Assembly (NCBI RefSeq): GCF_003515065.1
Contig: NZ_QXGH01000011.1
Span: 186,001 to 250,000 of the forward strand
Length of the DNA: 64,000 nucleotides
Reading direction: 5' to 3'
Origin: Nocardioides immobilis
Lineage (GTDB): Bacteria > Actinomycetota > Actinomycetes > Propionibacteriales > Nocardioidaceae
The first letter of the stretch is position 1; each line of letters begins with the position of its first letter. The notes under the pieces were generated by a model. It worked only from the letters and a program-made list of their open reading frames with translations. It did no database searches and was not told where the DNA came from. The position numbers were made by a program, and so were the translations under genes. Positions 17,060 through 25,718 of the stretch are shown one piece after another.

Positions 17060-17240
17060 AGCAGATGTCCTTCACTGAGGATCGTGCGGGGGTGAGGGTT
17101 TGCACGTCGCTGTGCCGACGTTCACGGTACCGGACGACCACCGGTGTTTCGAACTCGTGTCAGGCCTCGAATCGGGCCTGTCCGCGGCCCTCCGACCGCG
17201 GTCGGATGCCGATCCAGCCGCCGACGACTAACGTTCAGTC

Positions 17241-17969
17241 ATGGGGACCGACTCCCCCGACCCGGTCAAGCATGGGGCCGTGACACTGGGCGCTCTCGTG
17301 CTGGTGCTCTGCGCGCTGGTGGCCGCCACCTTCGACGGTCCGCGCTGGACCGATCTCGAGGGTGAGGAGGAACGGCAGACGACCAGCGAGGAGGGTCGGC
17401 AGGTCGAGAAGCCCGACGAGCCGACCGACGAGGACTCCCAGGAGCCGGCCGACGACGACGAGCCCTGGTTCCCCTGGCTGCCGCCGCTCGACCTGCTGCT
17501 CCTGGTGCCGGCCGCGTTGATCTTCGGCGTCGCGCTGTTCGTGGTCGCCCGGCTCCGGCTGGTACGACGACGCCGGCAGCTCACCGGTCGCATCGGGCCA
17601 CGCCACTCGCCGGGACTCGAGGACGAGCCGCCTCCCGACGAGGAGGTCGAGGGCCTCCCGGAGGCTCTCGGCGAGGGCGCCCGCACGATCGGCGAGGGCT
17701 CGCCGCGCAACGCGATCGTCGCCTCGTGGGTCCGGCTCGAGCAGGCGGTCGAGGGCGACCGGTTCCCGCACAAGCCGGAGGAGACACCGAGCGAGCTGGT
17801 CGAGCGGGCGCTGGCGGCGTACCGGCTCGACGACGAGGCGATCCGCCGGCTGGCCGCGCTCTACCGCGAGGCCCGCTTCTCGTCGCACCCGATCACCGAG
17901 GAGCACCGGCTCGAGGCGACCGCCTGCCTGCGCCGGCTGCTCGCGACGCTGGGGACCGGTGCGCGATGA
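17241..17969 (+). CDS. DUF4129 membrane protein of the MoxR operon
   Basis: A 242-residue protein with an N-terminal membrane helix (~13-30), an acidic extracytoplasmic stretch (~35-80), a second helix (~84-108) after W-F-P-W-L-P-P, and a cytoplasmic helical C-terminal domain whose E-E-T-P-S-E-L-V-E-R-A and Y-R-E-A-R-F-S pattern is that of DUF4129. Such proteins accompany MoxR ATPases and DUF58 proteins. First gene of a five-gene run with 4-nt overlaps. Molecular role unknown, probably a membrane scaffold. Confidence 0.85.
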   Translation: MGTDSPDPVKHGAVTLGALVLVLCALVAATFDGPRWTDLEGEEERQTTSEEGRQVEKPDEPTDEDSQEPADDDEPWFPWLPPLDLLLLVPAALIFGVALFVVARLRLVRRRRQLTGRIGPRHSPGLEDEPPPDEEVEGLPEALGEGARTIGEGSPRNAIVASWVRLEQAVEGDRFPHKPEETPSELVERALAAYRLDDEAIRRLAALYREARFSSHPITEEHRLEATACLRRLLATLGTGAR

Positions 17970-18325
17970 CGGTCGTCTGGGTCGCGCTCGTGCTCACCGC
18001 GGCGGCCGTGGCGTTCTACGCCGCGTTCGTCAGCCGCACCGTCACACCAACGACCTGGCCGGACGAGGCACCGCTCCAGGTGCGGGAGAACCGCGCCCAC
18101 GACCAGCAGATCCACCACCTCGAGCGCCTGGTCGCCGCCGACGACCCGACCGCGGCGCACCAGGTGGTGCGCGAGGTGACCGGCGACCTGCTGGCGATGC
18201 CGGTCCTGGCCGAGGTCAGGCTCGATCCCCGGGCCGCCGCGTTCGTCGCGGACCCGCCGGTGGGCAACCCCGACCGTTACCGGCGTGACCTCGCCGCGGC
18301 ACTCAAGAGGATCGAGGACATGTGA
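17966..18325 (+). CDS. 119-residue membrane-anchored protein of the MoxR operon
   Basis: A small protein with one N-terminal membrane helix (~3-22) and a ~95-residue soluble helical domain. The ATG overlaps the DUF4129 stop by 4 nt and its stop overlaps the MoxR GTG start by 4 nt, so it is translated as part of the operon. I recognise no family. Similar short anchored proteins are common between DUF4129 and MoxR genes in actinobacteria. Confidence 0.75.
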   Translation: MTVVWVALVLTAAAVAFYAAFVSRTVTPTTWPDEAPLQVRENRAHDQQIHHLERLVAADDPTAAHQVVREVTGDLLAMPVLAEVRLDPRAAAFVADPPVGNPDRYRRDLAAALKRIEDM

Positions 18326-19284
18326 GCGGACACACCGAGGCGTCCCGGAAGGCCCGAGCGGTGCTCGACGAGATCGAGCGCGCGGTCGTCGGCAAGCGCG
18401 ACGCGCTCACCCTGGTGCTGAGCGCCATCCTGGCCGGCGGGCACGTGCTGCTCGAGGACTTCCCCGGCCTCGGCAAGACCCTGGCCGCGCGATCCTTCGC
18501 CCAGACCCTGGGCCTGGACTTCCGACGGGCACAGTTCACCCCCGACCTGCTGCCGGCCGACCTGACGGGCTCGTTCATCTACGACCAGGGCCGGGCGACG
18601 TTCGAGTTCCGGCCGGGTCCCCTCTTCACCGGCCTGCTCCTCGCCGACGAGATCAACCGGACCCCGCCGAAGACCCAGGCGGCGCTGCTCGAGGCGATGC
18701 AGGAGCGGCAGGTGACCGTCGAGGGCGAGACGTTCACGCTGGAGCCGCCGTTCCACGTGCTGGCGACGGCCAACCCGGTCGAGTACGAAGGCACCTACCC
18801 GCTGCCGGAGGCGCAGCTCGACCGGTTCCTGCTCCGCGTCGGCTTCGGCTACCCGGACTCCGAGGAGGAGTGGGAGGTGCTGCGGCGCCGGCTCGAGCGC
18901 CAGCGCGAGGAGCAGACCCTCGCGCAGGTGGTGTCCCGTGAGGAGCTGCTGGCGATCCAGGCCGTCGTCGAGACGGTGACCGTCGATCCGGACATCGGCC
19001 GCTACTGCGTCGCCCTCGCTGCCGCTACTCGCAAGCACCAGCACACCCTGGTCGGCTCGTCCCCGCGCGGCGGGCTGGCGCTGATGCTGGTGGCGCGCGG
19101 CTACGCGGTGATCGACGGGCGCGACTTCGTCGTACCGGAGGACGTCAAGGCGGTGGCCGTGCCGGCGCTGGCACACCGGATCACCATCCGCCCCGAGCTC
19201 TGGATGACCGACATCTCGGGACGGTCCGTCGTCGAGACGGTGCTCAGCCAGGTGCCGGCGCCGACGGCTCGCGACCGGGTCTGA
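18322..19284 (+). CDS. moxR: MoxR-family AAA+ ATPase
   Basis: A 320-residue single-domain AAA+ ATPase. Walker A is E-D-F-P-G-L-G-K-T (45-53), Walker B L-L-A-D-E-I-N-R, and the A-T-A-N-P-V-E-Y-E-G-T-Y sensor 1 region and L-P-E-A-Q-L-D-R-F motif are characteristic of MoxR. C-terminal helices carry S-P-R-G-G-L-A-L. MoxR proteins are chaperone-like remodelling ATPases that act with VWA or DUF58 proteins; a DUF58 gene follows. Starts with GTG overlapping the previous stop (GTGA). Confidence 0.93.
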   Translation: MSGHTEASRKARAVLDEIERAVVGKRDALTLVLSAILAGGHVLLEDFPGLGKTLAARSFAQTLGLDFRRAQFTPDLLPADLTGSFIYDQGRATFEFRPGPLFTGLLLADEINRTPPKTQAALLEAMQERQVTVEGETFTLEPPFHVLATANPVEYEGTYPLPEAQLDRFLLRVGFGYPDSEEEWEVLRRRLERQREEQTLAQVVSREELLAIQAVVETVTVDPDIGRYCVALAAATRKHQHTLVGSSPRGGLALMLVARGYAVIDGRDFVVPEDVKAVAVPALAHRITIRPELWMTDISGRSVVETVLSQVPAPTARDRV

Positions 19285-19307
19285 GCCTGGATGAGCGGGC
19301 CGACCCG

Positions 19308-20603
19308 ATGACCGGCTGGCAGCCGACCTACGCCCACCTGCGGGCCGTGGTCGTCGGGCTGACCGTGCTCGTCGTCGGGGTCGTGATCGGGCGGGCCGAC
19401 GCCGTCGTGATCGCCGCGCCCCTGGTGCTGGTCACGCTGTGGTCAGCACGGCGACCCGACACCGAGCCGCGGGCCGTCACACCCCTCACCGCGCTCACCG
19501 TCAACGAGGGCGAGGAGGTCACCTGGGAGGCCACGATCGAGGGGCTGCCGCCCGGCGGGGTCGCCACCGTCGTCCATCCCGCCCAGAAGCTGCTGGAGGT
19601 CGAGCCCGCCGAGGGGCTGGTGGTCGCGGCGGGCGCGGACGGCCCCGGTCCCGGCTCCGCGGTAGCGCAGATCGGGCTGCGGCCGCTGCGCTGGGGTCGC
19701 CGCCGGCTCGGCGACCCGGCCGTCGCGGCGTACGACGGCTGGTACTCCTGGCGCTGGGGCCCGGTCCCCCTCGACGGCATGCGGATGACGGTGCTGCCAG
19801 TGACCGCGCCGCTGGACGACGCCGCGCCCGCGCCGCACCCACGCGGCCTGGTGGGCATGGAGCGCGCCGCCCGCCCGGGTGAGGGCACCGAGTTCAACAA
19901 GGTGCGGCCGTTCGGGGTCGGCGACCGGCTGCGCCGGATCCACTGGCCGGTGTCCGCCCGCACCGGGCGGCTGCACGTCACCGCCACCTACTCCGACGAG
20001 GACGCCCACGTCGCGGTGCTCATCGACGCCGTCAACGACGTCGGCGAGAGCACGGGGATCGACGGCGACAAGAGCAGCATGGACCTCGCCGTACGCGCCG
20101 CTGCGGTGCTCGCCCAGCACTTCCTGCACCGGGGCGACCGGGTCGGCATCCGGGTGTTCGGCGCCTGGCGGGTGACCATGGTGCCGGCGTCCTCCGGCCT
20201 GCTCCAGCTGCGCCGGATCCTCGACACGCTCTGCCTGATCGAGCCAGGGACCGCCCGTGGGGAGGATGCGCTCGCGGCTCGGCAGGGCCTCGGGGCCGGC
20301 ACCCTCGCGCTGATGCTGTCGCCGCTCATCGACCGCGCAGCCACCCAGCAGGTCGCGATCCTCAACCGGGCCGGCATCGACGTGGTCGTCATCGACACGC
20401 TGCCATCGGGGATGGAGGAGGAGACCGGTACGACGCCCGACGCCCTCGCCTGGCGGATCCGGATGCTGCAACGGCGGGTCGAGACCACCCAGCTCGCCTC
20501 GCTCGGCATCCCGGTCGTCCCGTGGGCCGGCGCCCACAGCCTCGACCAGGTCCTCCGGGACCTCAGCCGCCGTCGGTCCACCCCGAGGCTGGTCGTCCGA
20601 TGA
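19308..20603 (+). CDS. DUF58 protein with N-terminal membrane helices
   Basis: A 431-residue protein. Two hydrophobic helices lie within residues ~10-45, an extracytoplasmic beta-rich region runs to ~190, and the DUF58 core follows with the diagnostic F-G-V-G-D-R-L-R-R-I-H-W segment near 205-216 and a VWA-like D-E-D-A-H-V-A-V-L-I-D-A strand. DUF58 proteins are standard partners of MoxR ATPases. Its stop overlaps the next start by 4 nt. Confidence 0.88.
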   Translation: MTGWQPTYAHLRAVVVGLTVLVVGVVIGRADAVVIAAPLVLVTLWSARRPDTEPRAVTPLTALTVNEGEEVTWEATIEGLPPGGVATVVHPAQKLLEVEPAEGLVVAAGADGPGPGSAVAQIGLRPLRWGRRRLGDPAVAAYDGWYSWRWGPVPLDGMRMTVLPVTAPLDDAAPAPHPRGLVGMERAARPGEGTEFNKVRPFGVGDRLRRIHWPVSARTGRLHVTATYSDEDAHVAVLIDAVNDVGESTGIDGDKSSMDLAVRAAAVLAQHFLHRGDRVGIRVFGAWRVTMVPASSGLLQLRRILDTLCLIEPGTARGEDALAARQGLGAGTLALMLSPLIDRAATQQVAILNRAGIDVVVIDTLPSGMEEETGTTPDALAWRIRMLQRRVETTQLASLGIPVVPWAGAHSLDQVLRDLSRRRSTPRLVVR

Positions 20604-21166
20604 GCCCCGAGCCGTCTGCCGGCAGCGCCTTGACCGGGTTCGTCGTCGAGGACCGCGACGGCACCCGACTGCTGACGATCACCATCCCGGGCATCGTCGT
20701 CCGCATCCTGACGATCGTGCCGGTCGTGACCGCGCTCGGAGTGCTCCACCTGGTCGCACCGGAGACGCCGTGGTGGCCGTCGCTCGTGCTGGTCCTCCTC
20801 GCCGTCATCTCGGCCGAGGTGCCGGACTCCGGCGCCGGCCTGGTCACCCTCGCCGGCCTGGTCTCCTGGTGGCTGCTCGCCGTCCCCGAGGACACCGTCT
20901 GGTGGGCGCTCCTCGTCGCGACCTGCGGCCTGGTGTTCCACGTCGCGCTCGCCCACGCCGCCGCGGGCCCACCGGGAGCCACGCCGACCTGGGCCGTCGT
21001 ACGTCAGCTCGCCGGGCGCTGCGGGCTGGTGCTGCTCGTGACGACCGGCCTGGCGGTGGTGGTCGAGGTCGCCGAGGAGTGGGGCGAGCCGCCCGCCGTA
21101 CTCGTCGGGATCACCCTCGCCCTGATCGGCATCCTCCCCTGGCTCGCCGCCCGTCGTACCGGGTAG
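20600..21166 (+). CDS. Small integral membrane protein closing the MoxR operon
   Basis: A 188-residue protein with about six predicted membrane helices after a ~25-residue soluble start. No family motif is recognisable. The ATG overlaps the DUF58 stop (ATGA), placing it in the MoxR operon. It ends just before repeat site 3. Confidence 0.75.
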   Translation: MSPEPSAGSALTGFVVEDRDGTRLLTITIPGIVVRILTIVPVVTALGVLHLVAPETPWWPSLVLVLLAVISAEVPDSGAGLVTLAGLVSWWLLAVPEDTVWWALLVATCGLVFHVALAHAAAGPPGATPTWAVVRQLAGRCGLVLLVTTGLAVVVEVAEEWGEPPAVLVGITLALIGILPWLAARRTG

Positions 21167-21170
21167 CCCG

Positions 21171-21288
21171 CCGAAGTGTCAGGCTTGGTGCGCCGAGGTG
21201 TCAGGCTTGGCGCGCCGAGGTGTCGATCTTGGTCGACACCTCGCGCGACCAAGATCGACACCTCGCGCGACCAACAGTGACACTTCGC
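21171..21288. repeat. Convergent GTGTCA/TGACAC repeat array, site 3
   Basis: Three forward copies (21172, 21193, 21215; CGAAGTGTCAGGCTTGG and variants with GAGGTGTC) are followed by inverted copies (CGACACCTCG near 21234, CCAAGATCGACACCTCG at 21249, CCAACAGTGACACTTCG at 21271). The centre can form a strong hairpin around TCTTGGTCGACACC. It fills the space between convergent genes, as at sites 1 and 2. Confidence 0.75.
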
Positions 21289-21295
21289 GGGTGGG

Positions 21296-21733
21296 TCAGC
21301 AGTGGCGGATGTCGGCGGCGGTGAGCTCGCCGCCGCTGCCGGCGTTGTCGCCGTAGATCGACATGGTCAGCGCCCAGGGACCGGTCTTGGGGATCTTGAA
21401 CGTGCCGACGGCGGAGACGTTGCCGTGCCTGACCCAGCCGCTGTCCCAGTCGCGTGCCGTCGGTACGCCGCTGCGGGTCGCGGTCAAGGTGGACCGGACC
21501 CGGACCCACCGGCGAGGCATCCTGCGCGCGTCGAGCCGGTTGTAGATCTTCCAGACGGTCCCCTCGTCGGCCGAGACCTTGCAGGCCTGCTGCTTGGCCC
21601 GGTTGAGGGACTCGAGGGTGGTCCAGTCCTTGCCTGCGGCGGGTAGTGCAGATGCCGTCGTGACGGTGCTGAGAGGTGCGATCACGGCGGCCACCGTGAG
21701 TGCCCCCACCGCCATCCGGGTGAACTTGTTCAC
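21296..21733 (-). CDS. Small secreted protein, unknown
   Basis: A 145-residue protein with a classical signal peptide: basic start (N-K-F-T-R), hydrophobic core to ~residue 25, and a T-A-S-A-L cleavage region. The mature ~115 residues are beta-rich with two cysteines (A-C-K, and the final residue), which could form a disulfide. The GTG at 21733 was chosen because it gives a complete signal peptide and follows a GGAAGCGGGA stretch; a downstream ATG at 21715 is possible. Function unknown. Confidence 0.7.
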   Translation of the reverse strand: MNKFTRMAVGALTVAAVIAPLSTVTTASALPAAGKDWTTLESLNRAKQQACKVSADEGTVWKIYNRLDARRMPRRWVRVRSTLTATRSGVPTARDWDSGWVRHGNVSAVGTFKIPKTGPWALTMSIYGDNAGSGGELTAADIRHC

Positions 21734-21834
21734 GTGTCCCGCTTCCGCGTAGTGCCGACCACGATGACCGGACACCCGGAGCCTAGGCAAAGGATCCCGG
21801 CACCGTGGGAGAACGGCGAAACGTCGGGCGTGGG

Positions 21835-22551
21835 TCAGATCGGACAGCCGTCGGGGCCGCACGCCTCCGCGTCGGCTGCGCCGGGCACGGTCTCGAGGAC
21901 CGGGTGGCCCTCGGACCAGGCGCGCTCGAGGAGCTGGCTGAAGAACTCGGTGGGCTGGGCGCCGGAGACGCCGTACTTCTCGTCGACGACGAAGAACGGG
22001 ACCCCGTTGGCGCCGTACGCGCGGGCCTGGGCGATGTCGGCGGCGACCTCGCCGGCGTACTCCTCGCTGGCCAGCACCTGCTGGACCCGGGCAGCGTCGA
22101 GGCCGACGCGGACGGCGACGTCGCGCAGGACCGCGTGGTCGGCCACGTTGCGGGCCTCGTCGAAGTAGGCCAGCAGCAGCGCGTCCTTGAGCGCGGCCTG
22201 CTGGGCGGGGCCGCCGTCGGCGAGCGCGAGGTGCAGCAGTCGGTGCGCGTCGACGGTGCTGGTGTGCGGCGACTCGTGGTGCCGCCGCCACTCCATGCCC
22301 TCCTCGGCAGCGAACCGGGTGACCATGGCCTGCTTCTCGGCGGCATCGGCCAGGGTGAGCCCGTACTTGCGCGCGAGCGCCTGCTGCGCGGTCTCCGTCG
22401 GCTCCGTCGGCGCGCTCGGGTCCAGCAGGAACGAGTGGTAGACGACCTCGACGTCCGCGCGGTGCGGGAACTCGGCCAGTGCCCGCTCGAAGCGGCGCTT
22501 GCCGATCGAGCACCAGGGGCAGACCACGTCGGACCAGATATCGATGCGCAC
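21835..22551 (-). CDS. DsbA-family (FrnE-like) oxidoreductase
   Basis: A 238-residue cytoplasmic thioredoxin-fold protein. The C-P-W-C active site is at residues 11-14, and the cis-proline loop is in N-G-V-P-F-F-V-V. Length, the helical insertion and the H-R-L-L-H-L-A segment match the FrnE/2-hydroxychromene-2-carboxylate isomerase-like DsbA group. The C-terminus carries another C-x4-C. Probably a cytoplasmic disulfide oxidoreductase; the substrate is unknown. Confidence 0.9.
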   Translation of the reverse strand: MRIDIWSDVVCPWCSIGKRRFERALAEFPHRADVEVVYHSFLLDPSAPTEPTETAQQALARKYGLTLADAAEKQAMVTRFAAEEGMEWRRHHESPHTSTVDAHRLLHLALADGGPAQQAALKDALLLAYFDEARNVADHAVLRDVAVRVGLDAARVQQVLASEEYAGEVAADIAQARAYGANGVPFFVVDEKYGVSGAQPTEFFSQLLERAWSEGHPVLETVPGAADAEACGPDGCPI

Positions 22552-22569
22552 GACAGGTCACAACCAGCG

Positions 22570-22607
22570 CCACCCCTGACCTGTTCCCAGGGTGGGTTCA
22601 GGGGTGG
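22570..22607. promoter_or_regulatory. 10-bp inverted repeat in a divergent promoter region
   Basis: CCACCCCTGA and TCAGGGGTGG are perfect inverted arms separated by 18 bases, between the divergent dsbA-like gene and the ABC transporter. The spacer itself holds CCCAGGGTGGG. Likely an operator or RNA hairpin upstream of the ABC genes; no local regulator gene is adjacent to name. Confidence 0.45.
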
Positions 22608-22661
22608 TTCCGGGGGTCTGCCCGACGCGCGCGAGGGGCCTGCACCGGAAGGCTGACGGCC

Positions 22662-23576
22662 ATGATCACCATCGAGTCCCTGACCAAGAAGTACGGCGCA
22701 TTCACGGCCGTCGACCATGTGACGTTCACCGCGCAGCCCGGTCGGGTGACCGGCTTCCTCGGCCCGAACGGCGCCGGGAAGTCCACCACGATGCGGGTGA
22801 TGGTCGGCCTCACCGAGCCGACCTCCGGCCACGTGCACGTGCTCGGACGACCGTTCGCCGCGCTGCCGAACCCCGGCCGCGAGGTGGGCGTCCTGCTGGA
22901 CGCCTCCGCCCAGCACGCCGGCCGCACCGGCCGCGAGATCCTCACCATCGCCGCCCGGACCATGGGGCTGCCGAAGGGCCGCGTCGACGACATGCTCGAC
23001 CGCGTCAGCCTCACCGAGGAGGAGTCGAGCCGCCGGGTGCGCAACTACTCCCTCGGCATGCGGCAACGGCTCGGCATCGCCACCGCACTTCTCGGAGACC
23101 CGGAGGTGCTGATCCTCGACGAGCCGGCCAACGGCCTCGACCCGGCGGGCATCCGCTGGATGCGCGACCTGCTGCGCGAGTTCGGCGACCAGGGAGGCAC
23201 CGTGCTGCTCTCCAGCCACCTCCTGCACGAGATCGAGGTCATCGCCGACGACATCGTCGTCATCGGCAACGGCCGGATCGTCGCCGGTGGCACCAAGGAG
23301 GAGCTGCTGGCCTCGACCGGCACCCTCGCCCGCGCCGCCGACCCGGCCGTCCTCGCCCACGCGCTCGAGGCCGCCGGCATCGTGACGTCGGTCGCCGACG
23401 GGGCCGTCTTCGCCGATGCCGACCTCACGACCGTCGGTCGTACGGCGTTCGCGGCCGGCGTCCCCCTGACCGAGCTCCGGACGGCGGACGGCGCCGGCCT
23501 GGAGGAGATGTTCCTCGAGCTGACCGCTGAGAGCCAGCGCGACTCCCTCGACTACACGGAAGGAGCGGTCGCATGA
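22662..23576 (+). CDS. ABC exporter ATP-binding protein
   Basis: A 304-residue ABC ATPase of the drug/bacitracin-export (DrrA/CcmA-like) group. Walker A is G-P-N-G-A-G-K-S (34-41), the signature is Y-S-L-G-M-R-Q-R-L-G, and Walker B is V-L-I-L-D-E-P-A-N-G-L-D-P. The C-terminal ~90 residues form the usual accessory domain of this group. It overlaps the permease gene by 4 nt, so the two form a half-and-half exporter. Substrate unknown. Confidence 0.93.
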   Translation: MITIESLTKKYGAFTAVDHVTFTAQPGRVTGFLGPNGAGKSTTMRVMVGLTEPTSGHVHVLGRPFAALPNPGREVGVLLDASAQHAGRTGREILTIAARTMGLPKGRVDDMLDRVSLTEEESSRRVRNYSLGMRQRLGIATALLGDPEVLILDEPANGLDPAGIRWMRDLLREFGDQGGTVLLSSHLLHEIEVIADDIVVIGNGRIVAGGTKEELLASTGTLARAADPAVLAHALEAAGIVTSVADGAVFADADLTTVGRTAFAAGVPLTELRTADGAGLEEMFLELTAESQRDSLDYTEGAVA

Positions 23577-24400
23577 GCACCGCGACCATCACCCCCTCGA
23601 CCACCGGCGGATCCGCCGTGAGCGCCCGCCCCCGGGAGCGGTCCGTGCCCGACCCGATCCCGTTCGGCCGCGTCCTCGGCGTCGAGCTGCGCAAGATGTT
23701 CGACACCCGGTCAGGCTTCTGGCTGATGGCGAGCATCGTGATCGCGTCCGTGATCGCGACCACCCTCACCATCCTGCTCGGCGACCGCGACGACCTGACG
23801 TTCGACTCGTTCGCCGCGTCCGTCGGCAGCCCGATGTCCATCGTGCTGCCGATCATCGGGGTCCTCGCGGTCACCAGCGAGTGGAGCCAGCGCACCGCGC
23901 TGACGACGTTCACGCTGGTCCCGAGCCGCCGCCGCGTGATCGGCGCCAAGCTGGTCAACGCCCTGGTCATCGGCGCCGTCTCGATGCTGGTCGCCCTCGG
24001 CGTCGGCGCGGTCGGCAACGTGGTCAGCTCCGCGATCACCGGGAACACCGCGGTCTGGGACATCCCGGCCTGGACCTTCGCCCAGATCGTGCTGGCCAAC
24101 GAGCTCGGGATGCTGCTCGGGTTCGCGCTGGGGCTGCTGTTCCGCAGCTCCCCCGCCGCGATCGTCGGCTACTTCGTGGTCAACCTGGTGCTGCCCGGCA
24201 TCTCCGAGGCGCTGGCGTCCTCGCAGGAGTGGTGGGCGGACAACGCCGCCTGGTTCGACGTGAACTCGACCCGCTTCCTGCTCTTCGACTCGAAGCTGAC
24301 CTCGGAGGAGTGGCTCCAGCTGGGCGTCACGTCGTCGATCTGGATCCTGTTGCCGCTGGTCATCGGTCTCGGACTGGTGATGCGGTCCGAGGTGAAGTAG
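23573..24400 (+). CDS. ABC-2 type permease
   Basis: A 275-residue membrane protein with a ~40-residue cytoplasmic lead and six predicted helices; V-L-G-V-E-L-R-K-M-F-D-T-R-S-G before helix 1 is the amphipathic coupling segment usual in ABC-2 permeases. It pairs with the ATPase encoded immediately upstream. Substrate not evident. Confidence 0.88.
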   Translation: MSTATITPSTTGGSAVSARPRERSVPDPIPFGRVLGVELRKMFDTRSGFWLMASIVIASVIATTLTILLGDRDDLTFDSFAASVGSPMSIVLPIIGVLAVTSEWSQRTALTTFTLVPSRRRVIGAKLVNALVIGAVSMLVALGVGAVGNVVSSAITGNTAVWDIPAWTFAQIVLANELGMLLGFALGLLFRSSPAAIVGYFVVNLVLPGISEALASSQEWWADNAAWFDVNSTRFLLFDSKLTSEEWLQLGVTSSIWILLPLVIGLGLVMRSEVK

Positions 24401-24432
24401 TCCCTTCGGACTAGATCGATTCCGACCCAACG

Positions 24433-24466
24433 CAGGATCCCGCGCCGTCCTCGGTGCGGGATCCTG
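24433..24466 (+). terminator. Hairpin after the ABC transporter operon
   Basis: CAGGATCCCGC pairs with GCGGGATCCTG (11 perfect base pairs, 12-nt loop). There is no T-run, which is common for high-GC terminators. It lies between the permease stop and a small membrane ORF, so it may separate the two or regulate the small ORF. Confidence 0.55.
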
Positions 24467-24491
24467 AACGTCCCGAGGAAACGAGGCACCG

Positions 24492-24656
24492 ATGCTCGCC
24501 GCACCCGCACCCGCCCTGCCGGTCAGGAAGCCGGCGACTCCGCCGACGCCCGGCGAACGGCAGGCGACGTGGGCGACGATCGTCTTGTTCCTGATGGTGT
24601 TCTGGTGCGGCGTCGTGCTCGGCGTCGGCGCCCTGTGGAACGCGTTCGTCGGCTGA
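24492..24656 (+). CDS. 54-residue single-span membrane protein
   Basis: ATG at 24492 is preceded by a GAGGAAACGAGG ribosome-binding stretch. The product has a Pro/Ala-rich start (residues 1-24) and one membrane helix (~27-50) ending W-N-A-F-V-G. The good ribosome-binding site and the clean helix argue for a real gene despite its size. Function unknown; it could be an accessory subunit of the upstream transporter. Confidence 0.6.
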   Translation: MLAAPAPALPVRKPATPPTPGERQATWATIVLFLMVFWCGVVLGVGALWNAFVG

Positions 24657-24666
24657 CCGACAGGGC

Positions 24667-25173
24667 TCAGTCGCGCGGGATCGCCAGCCACTCCGCCCAG
24701 CTGAGGTCGCGGCCGACGTACCTCGGCGCCGCCAGCGGCCAGTCGCGGGCGATCCACTCCGGGACCAGGGCGTCGAGCGCGGTCTCGACCTCGGTCCCGA
24801 CGTACTCGTCCCTGACCCACCACGAGATGTCGGCGTCGCCGCCGGCCTTGTCCGTGGGGTCGATGTAGACGCAGCCGATCAGCTCGGTCTCGTCCGCGTC
24901 GAACAGCGCGTAGTTGAACGACTCGTGGGCCTGGATCTCGTCCCAGTGGTGCTGGAGGTCCGCACGGTCCTGCTCGGCGGTCATGTCCGCCGGCGGCCAG
25001 CCCCACGCCTCGCCGTAGATCGACCACAGGCGCTCGCGGGAGCCCATCACCGCGGGCATGTCGAGCTCGGTGTCGTCAGGGTGGATCGGGCGGATGTGGT
25101 GTCCGGTCGGCAGGTCGACGCGGGTGGGGTGCTGCCAGCATTCGGGCAGCCAGGGGGTCTGATCCTTGGTCAC
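24667..25173 (-). CDS. GNAT-like N-acetyltransferase
   Basis: A 168-residue protein. H-I-R-P-I-H-P-D-D at ~27-35 and the central L-I-G-C-V-Y-I-D strand resemble the GNAT core; the acetyl-CoA loop (Q/RxxGxG/A) is weak, so activity is uncertain. It begins with GTG at 25173. Substrate unknown. Confidence 0.65.
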   Translation of the reverse strand: MTKDQTPWLPECWQHPTRVDLPTGHHIRPIHPDDTELDMPAVMGSRERLWSIYGEAWGWPPADMTAEQDRADLQHHWDEIQAHESFNYALFDADETELIGCVYIDPTDKAGGDADISWWVRDEYVGTEVETALDALVPEWIARDWPLAAPRYVGRDLSWAEWLAIPRD

Positions 25174-25213
25174 CGCGGCACCCTACGTCGGCGACGCCTG
25201 CCGTTCGCCGGAT

Positions 25214-25696
25214 TTAGTGCTGGAGGTTCGGGTCCCACCGATTCGCCAGCAGCGTGAAGCTCGGGGTGTCGTCGAGCGAGGTCATCGCCTCGTAGATGCG
25301 CTCGTACGACGTCGCGGCGATCCGCCAGCTGCCGTCGGTGTCGCGGCGGTACTCGTCGCGGTAGTAGCCGGCGCCGCGGATGAGGACCTTCATCTCCGGC
25401 ACGATCACGGTGTCCTCGAAGGCCCAGGAGCCGGTCGCCGTACTGCCGTCGACCTCGATCTCCGGATGGTTGGCGATGTGGACGGTCACCACCTCGGGGC
25501 CCAGGTTCTTGATCATGAACCCCACGACGTCGTCACGACTGTCGTAGTGGACCGGCTCACCCATGGCCTGGGTGCCGTACCGGGCATGGACGTCCGCCGT
25601 CAGGCAGTCGCCGAAGGTCGGCCAGTCCTTGAGGTCGAGGGAGCGGAAGTAGCGGTGCTTGAGGCGCTTGATCTCCTCGACGGCGATGATGTCCAT
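25214..25696 (-). CDS. SnoaL/NTF2-like protein
   Basis: A 160-residue protein of the NTF2 cone fold: I-K-R-L-K-H-R-Y-F-R-S-L-D near the N-terminus, then L-T-A-D-V-H-A-R-Y-G, and the closing Y-R-R-D-T-D-G-S-W-R-I strand. The fold is used by ketosteroid isomerases, polyketide cyclases and many proteins with no known role. ATG 25696 fits the family start best; a GTG two codons upstream is possible. A palindromic operator-like site lies ~23 bp upstream. Confidence 0.8.
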   Translation of the reverse strand: MDIIAVEEIKRLKHRYFRSLDLKDWPTFGDCLTADVHARYGTQAMGEPVHYDSRDDVVGFMIKNLGPEVVTVHIANHPEIEVDGSTATGSWAFEDTVIVPEMKVLIRGAGYYRDEYRRDTDGSWRIAATSYERIYEAMTSLDDTPSFTLLANRWDPNLQH

Positions 25697-25718
25697 CGGC
25701 ACACTGTAGCCCCGAAAC

